Source: Gracilariopsis chorda (lineage: Eukaryota; Rhodophyta; Florideophyceae; Gracilariales; Gracilariaceae). From it: DNA of 41,107 nucleotides. The stretch lies in contig NBIV01000584.1 of NCBI GenBank assembly GCA_003194525.1, forward strand, positions 1 through 41,107. The letters are read 5' to 3'. Below are positions 23,758 through 32,627 of the stretch, piece by piece (position 1 is the stretch's first letter; each line of letters begins with the position of its first letter). The position numbers were made by a program, and so were the translations under genes. Under the pieces are notes generated by a model. That model had not been told where the DNA came from and made no database searches. It saw nothing but the letters and a program-made list of their open reading frames with translations.

Positions 23758-26700
23758 TCAAAGGTGTAAGGTGAGCAAGCCACAGTCACCGCGGAACCTT
23801 GCCAGCTTAACTCGACCGAGCGCTTTCGTCAGCATATCGGCAACCATGTCTTCCGTGGAACAGTACTGCAACTGGACGGCTTTGTCGCGTAGAGCCTCTC
23901 TGGTGAAGTGAAAGCGAATATCAATGTGCTTAGTACGCTTGTTCACAACTCCATTTCGAGCAAGATCGATGCAACCTTGGTTGTCCACGTACACAGTTGT
24001 GGGCTCAACCATTAGCGTCACTGACTCATCCACGTGTAGTCCACTTGCGTTGCCAATGCCACTCCACAGTCGTCTCAGCCAGATCGCCTCCTCCGTCCCA
24101 CTGCACAGACTCACATACTCAGCCTCAGCGCTAGACAATGCAACTACTTCCTGTTGGCGCGAGCTCCAAGACACAGGAGCACCGCACATCATGAACACAT
24201 ACCCACTGGTGGACTTGCGGTTGGATGTATCACCTGCCCAGTCAGAGTCTACGTATCCATACAGCTGAGTATCAGTCGTGGTGCCATAAGTAAGTCCGAG
24301 GGAGCGAGTGCCATTGAGGTAACGCAGAACACGCTTGACCGCTTTCCAATGAGTCTCTCCAGGCTTCTCGACGTACTTGGCTAGCTTGGACACTGCAAAC
24401 GATATGTCCGGTCGAGTGCCAACAGAGAGATACATCGGACAACCGATCACCTGGCGATACGGGATGTTCGTCAGAGGCTCTTCTACCTTAGTGAGGTTAA
24501 CACCGGAGTCCATGGGAGTGTCTATTGGTTTGCACTGCTCGGTCAGACCATTCTGATGTGGATTGTAAGGCACCGTTCGCTGATGTTCAATACCGTGACC
24601 TTCAAGCTCTTGTGAAAACTTCTTTGGCACATATTCACCAGCATTGTCTGTGCGTAACGCATGTAGCACAGACTCACGTGCGGTGATGGTTTTCACATGT
24701 CGGTCACTCTGATTTTGAACCATCTTGAGCCACTTCACGAACACGTGGAACACCTCATCCTTGGTCTTGAGCATGTACAAGAAGCAAAAACGGGATTGAT
24801 CATCGATGAATGTGACGAAGTAGCGTGAACCTCCCAAGGAACCTACTTGGATTGGACCACAAATGTCCGAATGCACTAGGTCCAATGGGTGCGAAGCCCG
24901 TTCCCGCCCTTGCTTGGGAGTTGGAGCACGTGTAGACTTTCACACTACACAAGAGTCACACACATCCATCGATTGATTCAAGTCCATATTCAGCCCTGAT
25001 ACAACACCGTTACGAGCAATAGGTTTGATACCATCCACATTCACATGAGCCATTCGAGCATGCCATAGTGACAGGTCCGTCACAAGTGCGTTGTCCATGT
25101 CTTCTGGTACTTTCAATCGCGGTACATAGGTAGTCCAGTCCTTTGATGCGACGGCCCTGGGCGATCATGGTATTGCCTTTGTATACACATACTTTGGTTT
25201 TGTCAAACACCACTCGCCCACCCAGGTCACACATCGCAGATACTGACAGCAGATGATACCTTAAATTCGGTACGTGCACTACTTCACCCAACCGGCACTT
25301 GCTCTTACGCCCTTCAACAGCGAGATCGAGGTGGACACTGCCATGACCAAGAGACTCCAGCTTCGAGTCATTGCCGATACTCACACCGGCAGACTCTCTT
25401 TTGCTATAACTGTCAAACATGGACTCGTCATACGTCATATGGGCGGTGGCACCAGAGTCAATGATCCAGTCACTGATAATTTCTTCCACAGAACCTGTCG
25501 CAATGAGACAAACAAAGTCAGAGTCACTGTCACATCCTCGTTTCTCGTTGCCGAGATCGGTCTGCACAGCTGGGTTTGCGGCAGCACTCTGCTCTTTGCT
25601 AGCTTCGTCACGTTGTCTCTTGAAACAGTTTCTCTGGATATGCCCCTTCTCACCACAGTAGTAGCACACCATGGACTTCTTTCGTGACTGCGCACCGACC
25701 AAAGCCGTGTCACTTCCGGACTCCTCCTTGGCACGATCGTTCATTCGCTGTTCCTCTTGCAGCAAACGACTCTTCACAAACTCTAAATCGAGTTTGCGAT
25801 CACCAATCGTGGTGTCAATAGCGACAATGAGGTGTTCGAAGCGGTCTGGTAGCCCACATAGGATTGCCATAGCGATGTCTTCCTCCTCAACCACCACGTC
25901 CATGCTCTTCAGATCCGATGCAAGATGACGAACACGATTGATGAAGTGTAACATTTTCTCATCATCTCGCATCTTGGCTGTGTAGAAGGCACGTCTTGCA
26001 TTGATTCGGTTGAGCAGCGTTTTACGCTGGAACACATCGCAAATGGCTTTCCACATTTGCGCAGCATTCTCGGTATCCCTCACATGGTCCAAATGCTCAT
26101 CACTGATGCTGAGACCAATAACAGCCCTGGCCTTATAGTCTTTCTTGTTGGCAGTAGTACCTGTGCTGTCACTGAAAACCAAATGTTCCGGGGAGCATGG
26201 GCTGTTTTAGAGGGTACCTCTGCAAAAGCGCATATGCGCGTGTGCGCGAACCCAACGTGAAACTGGCTTCTGATTGGCTACTGCAAATGTACATATGCAA
26301 CGTGGTGCGTACAAGTGGTATGGCATAACTGGATCGGTTGGACACACCCACGTGTCCAGCTACTACAGTGGTCACAGTGTACGTTGTGTGCAGGGGATAC
26401 TGATGAAGTGGTTGACACCTGGTACAAGTGGTACAGCAGTGGTTGGTACAATGGTAAGGTGCGCATGCACTGTCAACAGGTTTACACATGCACGGGTATA
26501 TTGATGACGTGGGTGTTGTGTGCATTGCCACATGATGACATGGCACTAACACCACAGGTTACGTGCCGACTTACCGTAACGTGTTGACTTACCGTGATGT
26601 GTTGGCATGTCCTGGCGTGTGTTGGAGTCGTGAATTTGTGCCTTGTCATGGTCATGTGTATGCACGTAACTATTACAGAACATTGGTGCGTTGGTGTGCG

Positions 26701-27086
26701 TTGGTGTAATGAGGTTGTGCTGAGCTGGCTATGTCATGTTAGATGATGATTGGTAGTATTGAGTGTCCCTGCTTAGTGGTTTAGGTTTTACTTGTAGTTG
26801 GTGTTCCCGCGCAATTCGAGTTTAGAGTGGTATATAAGATGTGCCTGAAGGACCTCCAAGTAAATCCAAGCTAGAGCTGGCGAACTTCCCTTCCATCCCT
26901 TCAACTTCCTTTCAACTTTCAACATTTCTTCTTCCATGCTGACAACTCGTCATCGTCCGTAGGCCTGGTTGATTCAAGATGGTCATCGAGGTCCTTGAGT
27001 GCAAGCAGCAACTCAACCTTTTGCTTCCATACATGGAAGTTATCCTCGCCCAACTTTTCAATCTTTATGCCACCGAATGAATCCAT
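23758..27086 (-). pseudogene. Family B unit 4 gag-pol with an in-frame internal deletion and a solo-LTR insertion
   Basis: The gag start is at 27086 (157 bases of gag at 26930-27086). Gag is interrupted by a plus-strand solo LTR (26146-26924) and resumes at 26140. An open stretch to 25010 carries most of Gag, a complete CCHC knuckle (CYYCGEKGHIQRNC, no amber) and an intact protease site (DSGATAHM). One extra A/T near 25111 shifts the frame. From 24885 to 23758 one frame holds the integrase start (HSDICGP, TDNAGEY) joined near 24538 directly to the RT C-terminal part (CKPIDTPMD) and RNase H. About 1.5 kb covering the integrase Glu region, the linker and the RT active site is missing. Variants (KLGEDN, FQRKT, GLPDRFE, DLARN) place it with B'' rather than units 1-3. 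Confidence 0.9.
26141..26929 (+). mobile_element. Family B solo LTR (26146-26924, 779 bp) with TTTCT target duplications
   Basis: A complete plus-strand B LTR starts TGTTGGCAG at 26146 and ends TTTCAACA at 26924. It is flanked by TTTCT at 26141-26145 and 26925-26929. The uninterrupted target can be read in units 1-3 (for example near 9450). No internal region remains, so this is an LTR-LTR excision product. Its end is CAACA, unlike the CAATT of the array LTRs. TATATAAG is present near 26831-26838. Confidence 0.95.
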
Positions 27087-27410
27087 GCTTGGTAGATGTC
27101 AACAAACAGCACAGGTGCGATGAAAGACCTATGGCACTTAAGTAGTACAAAAATGGCAACAACCACAACAATAACAACAAAAACAACGACAACAACAACA
27201 AACAAAACTTCAAATTCGGGCGCACTGACGGGAGAAACTACCTCCGCTACCCTAGGGTGTCGGAACCCTGGCCCCCGGAGATGCTCCGGGTACAAGACGT
27301 CGTCTTCTGTCTTCCCTCTCCTACGTCTAAGGAGAAGATGCGTCGCTCTCTACGAGGCTTCCAGAGGATGGCTAATGACCCAAGATATGCCTTCACCAAG
27401 TATAACCCTT
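27087..27410 (-). other. Unit 4 leader fragment, cut by A2
   Basis: CAA-rich repeat at 27155-27208 and hairpin block at 27231-27245 in the B'' sequence form. Homology to other B leaders stops at 27409-27410, where the A2 LTR begins. The rest of the leader and the 5' LTR of unit 4 are not in the window and should lie beyond its right edge. Confidence 0.85.
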
Positions 27411-28142
27411 TGTTGAAGTGCTGAACTCTACAAGTGGTCGAGTGCCTGGCCAACCCCCACAGAAGGTGTCAGCTTGGTCCAAAACCAAACCTTCAGGGAA
27501 CGATGGGCACTTTTGAAGCCCCTCGCTCCAAAAGCGCATATGCGCCTCTGCTCAAACCCAACGTGAAACGGCAATGTGATTGGCTACTGCAAAATGCTAT
27601 ATGCATTGTATACCGTACAAGTGTTATGGAGTGTATGGTACTGGATTGCGGATATGCACAAGTGGAGCAATGTGGTTGGTCCAAGTGTGCGCGCAGTAGA
27701 CGGTTGTACTGCAATGCCGAAGATGCGAATGGGAGCTGTATTGGGTGATTTGGGACAATGTGCGTTTGCGGGCTGCGCGGAGGGGTTGGAGTGCAAGGAT
27801 GGTAATTGTTGATTTTTTAGAGCTGGTTCCAGATCAAGGAACTGGCAATGGTTTTGCCGCATTGATTGATATAGTTATTTGAAATTGTGACCCTCTAGAT
27901 TGTGTGCGCGTTTCGTGTACACCTGCACACACGAATAACGTGTAGTGTAATGGTGCAACCACCGCCGTCGCTTGCTGCTACGACGGTGAAGTGTGTTCGG
28001 TAGGGTATATGTAGATTGGCTTTGCCTGCTGTCGAGTAAACTGGTCGACTAAGGCTGACAACCTTCCTTGTTTTATTTTCTTGTTTCTTCTTCCTCCCGT
28101 TGTTTCTTCCCTTTTGTTTTCATAACCGCGTGCGTTGCAACA
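27411..28142 (+). repeat. Family A 5' LTR (A2), 732 bp
   Basis: It starts TGTTGAAGTG and ends GTTGCAACA, and matches the A1 3' LTR with scattered substitutions and small indels. The palindrome GCGCATATGCGC is at 27534-27545. A TATA-like GGTATATGTAG lies near 28004-28014. It is directly followed by the PBS. Confidence 0.92.
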
Positions 28143-28156
28143 GGTTATGGGCCCAG
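28143..28156 (+). other. Primer-binding site of A2, half-tRNA-iMet type
   Basis: GGTTATGGGCCCAG directly follows the LTR. It is complementary to CUGGGCCCAUAACC, the anticodon-stem/loop part of initiator tRNA-Met, not to the tRNA 3' CCA end. This is the priming mode known for Drosophila copia and yeast Ty5. Confidence 0.88.
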
Positions 28157-28929
28157 AGCGTCAACTTTTTGCAGACGTCGCGCTCTACTAATATCTCTTT
28201 GGACTCTAAGAAGACTGGTTTTTCTTTCGCGCAGGTACGCGTTGCGTTGCGAGCGAGCGAATCTTGTGGAAGTCGAGTGGCAGTGGTAAAAGTAGGCAAA
28301 GCGTTCAGAGACACCTTCTCTGGTAAGCCGACCTGCGCCTGTTCGGATCCCTGCTTCTTTACTTCAGCGCACAAGGAAGACCGCGCTATTTTCCGGCAAG
28401 CGACTAGAAGGGGTTAACTGGTGAAAGCTTATCGCGTCAGCTACTAGCCTCCCTTGGACGTCTCGTACGGATTGTAAAGCCCCCCGCTCTGAAGTGCGCA
28501 GAGCAGGATTGGTTGCAGAAACCGCATCTCACCTGGAGAGAGTTACCAGCGACCAGAGGATTCGGACCTCTAGGGTAGCGGGGATAGTATCTCCTGCCAG
28601 TGCGCCCGTCTTAAGAAGTTTTATTTCTGTCCAGGCTCGTATCAGTACGTCCTGTGAGTATACTCCGGGCGTTGAGTACCCGAACTCTGCCTGTGATCGC
28701 GTACGAGACGCGTCTCGACAAGCGTAGTAGACTTGGTTACACGGTCTCCGCTGAAGTTTTCGCTGTTGAGTGTTTGAGATTCTTCTCCACTCCAGTTTTT
28801 CTGGTTCTTTGTGTAACAGAAGCCTTGAAATCCCTCTTTCGGCTTCAATACATTGCGTGGATATCACTACATTTGGCATCTACATAGTTGCTTTTGTTGC
28901 TTTTCTTTGGTTCTAGTCCCGTAGGAACC
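28157..28929 (+). other. A2 untranslated leader with a conserved hairpin block
   Basis: About 770 bases between PBS and the gag ATG without a domain-bearing ORF. The stretch 28545-28615 is similar to the B leader just upstream of its TTG repeat, with the hairpin GGGGATAGTATCTCC at 28580-28594. Nothing else recognisable is seen. Confidence 0.75.
28570..28608 (+). other. Conserved leader hairpin block (A2)
   Basis: CTAGGGTAGCGGGGATAGTA is followed by TCTCCTGCCAGTGCGCCCG. The hairpin GGGGATAGTATCTCC (28580-28594) gives a 6-bp stem with loop AGT and one G-U pair, at a different stem position from the G-U in family B. Confidence 0.55.
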
Positions 28930-31158
28930 ATGTCCGACTCCGAAGTTGAAACGGAATCCACATCTGGAATGAAAATTCCTCGTTTCCATGGTAAGCGTGG
29001 TGATGATTATATGCTGTGGCGTCACCGTCTCCGTGCTGCATGCCGTATTAACGGTGTCTGGAATGTCGCGAATCCCTCTGGGGTTCAATCTACCACAGAT
29101 ATTTCAACTCAAGACACAACTACCGCAGGTAGTGGCACTGAAATAGCAACTCCCCGTATCATTGCGAAACGAGAAAAGGCTTGTGGTATCATCATCTGTG
29201 CTCTTGGTGATGCTCCATTACGCGTAGTCATGGACGTGGATGATGATCCTGCACGTATGTTGCAACTCTTGGATGGACGTTATGCCTCCAATAGGACTGT
29301 ATCTAGAATTGCAGTGCAGACACGATTGTTCCGAATGTCGTACAGCGGTGAGAACATGTCCAGCTATGTGGATCAATACACGGCATTGTTCGCCCAGTTA
29401 GACCGTATGGGCAAGGATGCTGCTATACCGGAGTCTCACAAGGCACCTATGCTACTTGCTTCCATTGATCCGAACAGTTCGTTGGAGTCCACGGCTGCTG
29501 CACTCCGTACCAAGGACATATCGGAACTGACTTGGGACTATGTGGCAACTACTTTGATCGATGAGTACAATGCTCGTCTGGTCAGTTCTTCTAGTTCTGG
29601 ACGTACGCGAAGTCAAAAGAAGAACAGAAGCAAAGGTTCTGGTGGTTCACGTGTGTCCCAAAACTCCAGTCACACTCACATCAGGGATGGAAGTGACTCT
29701 GATGATCCGCCAAGTACAACTGGTAGAGCATACGTCGTGTCCAGTAACCGGACTTATCACTGTGAATTCTGTGATCGTGATGGTCACACAAAGGACAGAT
29801 GCCATGTGAATCCCGATAACCCAGATAATCACTTACCCAAAAGCATCCTGGACAAGCTTAACATCAAATCGAAGAGCAAATCTGGGGCGTCCAAGTCTTG
29901 CAATAAACCGGCTGGTAGTTCATCAAAGATTGAGGTATGCGGTTTGGCACTGGAGAAGTCTTCCATCGTACTTCCCGACAGTTGTGATATGGACACCTAT
30001 GCCGATAGTGGTGCTACATCACACTTTTTCCATTCGGTGTCTGCGTTTATTCCCGAGTCTTTGCACAACGTAAAAACTCGAATCATCATGCTTGCCGACA
30101 ATACTGAAGTATGTGCAACGCAGCGGGGTGACATAGTATTGCCATTTGAGTACGCAAACCTACGATTGACTGATGTCCTGTTCGTTCCAGAACTGGAATA
30201 CAATTTGGTGTCCATAGGATGCTTGGCGGACAAGGGCATTGAATCTTTCTTTCGCTCAAGTGAAGTTCGTCTCACCTTGGACAATGGGTTTGTAGTCGGC
30301 AGTGGCCATCGCGATCGACGCTCCGGGTTGTACACCTTACCCGATCCGATATTGCAAGGTACCAACCCAACCCCATCCTCGTCACCAACTAGTGGAGATC
30401 ATTGCATGAAGACATCGGAGTCCAGTATTGCTAATCTATGGCATCGGCGACTTGCCCACATCAATGCGCGCGACCTCCAGTCAGTTTACAAACATGCTGA
30501 AGGGGTGCCGAAGATGTCAGGAATGAAGGAGATATGCCGCCCGGGTATGCTTGGTAAGGCACATAAACTTCCGTTCCCTGGCAAATACGACCGAGCATCA
30601 GCCGTAGGTGAGGTGGTACACTCCGATATACTAGGACCCCTTGTACCTTCATTCCCACAAAGGTGTCAATATGCGTCTACCTTCCTTGACGAGCATTCAA
30701 GGTATGCACTCTTAGGCTTCATGGCCCATAAAAGTGAAATTGCTGTTGTATTCGATGCAGTTGAGCACAAGTTCCAGCAGCTTGGAGGAGTGGCTATTGC
30801 GAAAGTGCACTCGGATAATGCCCAGGAGTATATTGCGTTGCAGCTGAACCCTGCCAACAATCTTCAAGACACTTCTTTCTCTCCTCCGTATACTCCGGAA
30901 CACAATGCAATAGCCGAGTGCATCAATCGCACTATGGAGGAAGCTGCTCGAGCTTTGCTCATACAGGCAAGTCTCCCAGAGTGCTTGTGGCCATACGCAT
31001 TAAAGCACGTCATACATGTTCGCAATAGGGTTTATCACTCAGCTGTTGGCAGTAGTACCTGTGCTGTCACTGAAAACCAAATGTTCCGGGGAGCATGGGC
31101 TGTTTTAGAGGGTACCTCTGCAAAAGCGCATATGCGCGTGTGCGCGAACCCAACGTGA
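28930..31158 (+). pseudogene. Family A2 gag-pol, open through integrase, truncated by B'
   Basis: I take the ATG at 28930 (context AACCATGT; MSDSEVE) rather than the in-frame ATG at 28888, because Gag-like sequence starts there (MKIPRFHGKRGDDYMLW). Numbered from 28930: UBN2-type Gag in the first ~240 residues; CCHC zinc knuckle C278-X2-C281-X4-H286-X4-C291; protease DSGATSHF with D359; HHCC region H505, H510 and C536, but the expected fourth ligand at 539 is Gly; integrase DDE at D566, D629 and E663. From residue ~705 (base 31044) the frame reads into the B' LTR and stops at 31158, so the last ~38 residues are foreign. RT and RNase H are missing here. Gag would form virus-like particles; the element cannot transpose by itself in this state. 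Confidence 0.9.
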
Positions 31159-31660
31159 AACTGGCTTCTGATTGGCTACTGCAAATGTACATATGCAACG
31201 TGGTGCGTAAAAGTGGTATGGCATAACTGGATCGGTTGGACACACCCACGTGTCCAGCTACTACAGTGGTCACAGTGTACGTTGTGTGCAGGGGATACTG
31301 ATGAAGTGGTTGACACCTGGTTCAAGTGGTACAGCAGTGGTTGGTACAATGGTAAGGTGCGCATGCACTGTCAACAGGTTTACACATGCACGGGTATATT
31401 GATGACGTGGGTGTTGTGTGCATTGCCACATGATGACATGGCACTAACACCACAGGTTACGTGCCGACTTACCGTGACGTGTTGACTTACCGTGATGTGT
31501 TGGCATGTGCTGGCGTGTGTTGGAGTCGTGAATTTGTGCCTTGTCATGGTCATGTGTATGCACGTAACTATTACAGAACATTGGTGCGTTGGTGTGCGTT
31601 GGTGTAATGAGGTTGTGCTGAGCTGGCTATGTCATGTTAGATGATGATTGGTAGTATTGA
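31044..31660 (+). repeat. Family B LTR B', first 617 bp, cut by family C
   Basis: It starts TGTTGGCAG at 31044 after A2 sequence and runs colinear with the B'' LTR until GGTAGTATTGA (31650-31660). There B homology ends and the family C LTR starts. It carries CACCTGG like the solo LTR, where B'' has CAGCTGG. Five bases of A2 (TCAGC, 31039-31043) are the predicted target copy. The rest of B' should lie beyond the right edge. Confidence 0.88.
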
Positions 31661-31834
31661 TGATAGTAATGTTAGTTGGGCTACGGCGCATCTGTAGAAC
31701 AAAGAAAGAAGAAAAAGAAGCAGTGAAGGTTGCCATTCTTGGGGCGAGTTTACTTGGTAGTGCAACTTCAGCGTGTTATATAGCACCTCTACGTCACACT
31801 ACAACTACAAGAAAACCCTATACCACTAAGTGGG
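31661..31834 (-). repeat. Family C 3' LTR, distal piece (R/U5 end), split by B''
   Basis: Read on the minus strand, this piece continues the C LTR at 38666-39302 once B'' and one GTGGG are removed. It contains a TATA box (CTATATAA on the minus strand, about 31776-31783). It ends ...CTAACATTACTATCA at 31661. The LTR start TGTTGATGTTAG and this end share inverted ATGTTAG, which supports 31661 as the boundary. Total C LTR length is 811 bp. Confidence 0.8.
31830..31834 (+). repeat. Left target-site duplication of B'' (GTGGG)
   Basis: GTGGG precedes the B'' 5' LTR and recurs at 38661-38665 directly after the 3' LTR. A 5-bp duplication is standard for Ty1/copia integrases. Confidence 0.95.
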
Positions 31835-31911
31835 TGTTGGCAGTAGTACCTGTGCTGTCACTGAAAACCAAATGTTCCGGGGAGCATGGGCTGTTTTAGA
31901 GGGTACCTCTG

Positions 31912-32020
31912 CAAAAGCGCATATGCGCGTGTGCGCGAACCCAACGTGAAACTGGCTTCTGATTGGCTACTGCAAATGTACATATGCAACGTGGTGCGTA
32001 CAAGTGGTATGGCATAACTG
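31912..32020 (+). promoter_or_regulatory. U3 module shared by families A, B and C (B'' copy)
   Basis: The order of blocks is AAAAGCGCATATGCGC, AACCCAACGTGAAAC, TGATTGGCTACTGCAAA, ATATGCA, then ACAAGTGGTATG. The same blocks in the same order occur in A1 (2640-2745), A2 (27531-27635) and, on the minus strand, C (about 39080-39195). It contains an inverted CCAAT box and an octamer-like TGCAAAT. Its position upstream of TATA suggests an enhancer; function is inferred. Confidence 0.65.
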
Positions 32021-32519
32021 GATCGGTTGGACACACCCACGTGTCCAGCTACTACAGTGGTCACAGTGTACGTTGTGTGCAGGGGATACTGATGAAGTGG
32101 TTGACAGCTGGTACAAGTGGTACAGCCGTGGTTGGTACAATGGTAAGGTGCGCATGCACTGTCAACAGGTTTACACATGCACGGGTATATTGATGACGTG
32201 GGTGTTGTGTGCATCGCCACATGATGACATGGCACTAACACCACAGGTTACGTGCCGACTTACCGTAACGTGTTGACTTACCGTGATGTGTTGGCATGTG
32301 CTGGCGTGTGTTGGAGTCGTGAATTTGTGCCTTGTCATGGTCATGTGTATGCACGTAACTATTACAGAACATTGGTGCGTTGGTGTGCGTTGGTGTACTG
32401 AGGTTGTGCTGAGCTGGCTATGTCATGTTAGATGATGATTGGTAGTATTGAGTGTCCCTGCTTAGTGGTTTAGGTTTTACTTGTAGTTGGTGTTCCCGCG
32501 CAATTCGAGTTTAGAGTGG

Positions 32520-32527
32520 TATATAAG
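32520..32527 (+). promoter_or_regulatory. TATA box of the B'' 5' LTR
   Basis: TATATAAG, about 86 bases before the LTR end. It is conserved in the solo LTR, L2, L3, L4 and the B'' 3' LTR (about 38567-38574). L1 has TATAGAAG. Confidence 0.8.
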
Positions 32528-32613
32528 ATGTGCCTGAAGGACCTCCAAGTAAATCCAAGCTAGAGCTGGCGAACTTCCCTTCCATCCCCTCAACTTCCTT
32601 TCAACTTCCAACA

Positions 32614-32627
32614 GGTTATGGGCCCAG
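32614..32627 (+). other. Primer-binding site of B'', half-tRNA-iMet type
   Basis: GGTTATGGGCCCAG directly follows the LTR end CAACA. It is complementary to the CUGGGCCCAUAACC segment of initiator tRNA-Met, and identical to the A2 PBS although the following bases differ (CCCCGC against AGCGTC). Confidence 0.88.

Larger units (their letters stand above)
3258..27410 (-). mobile_element. Head-to-tail tandem array of family B Ty1/copia elements sharing single LTRs
   Basis: Reading on the minus strand, internal regions alternate with single LTRs. LTR outer ends lie at 5569, 11623, 17674 and 23737, spacings of 6054, 6051 and 6063 bases. Gag start codons lie at 3575, 9611, 15666, 21719 and 27086. 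Each LTR is the 5' LTR of the unit on its left and the 3' LTR of the unit on its right. Unit 0 is cut at 3258 by A1. Unit 4 carries a solo LTR and is cut at 27410 by A2. No non-B sequence or target duplication separates units, which is what LTR-LTR unequal recombination or segmental duplication would give. Confidence 0.93.
27411..31043 (+). mobile_element. Family A retrotransposon A2, 5' part, interrupted by B'
   Basis: 5' LTR (27411-28142), PBS, leader and gag through mid-integrase, colinear with family A. It stops at 31043, where a plus-strand B LTR starts. A1 continues uninterrupted across the same point (base 269), giving the empty site. The left flank is the unit 4 leader; a presumptive target copy CCCTT lies at 27406-27410. 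The 3' part of A2 is expected beyond 41107. Confidence 0.93.
31835..32613 (+). repeat. B'' 5' LTR, 779 bp
   Basis: TGTTGGCAG...TTCCAACA. U3 carries the palindrome GCGCATATGCGC (31917-31928) and an inverted CCAAT box (TGATTGG, about 31960-31966). TATATAAG at 32520-32527 is the likely core promoter, placing the transcript start around 32550 and leaving an R/U5 of roughly 60 bases (inference). Confidence 0.95.

Noticed and set aside
1..31043. A1 3' LTR and A2 5' LTR as the two ends of one family A element with the B array inside
   Set aside because: Their order is wrong: A1 ends with its 3' LTR on the left and A2 starts with its 5' LTR on the right. Each has its own flanking B target, and A1 and A2 both contain the same integrase segment.
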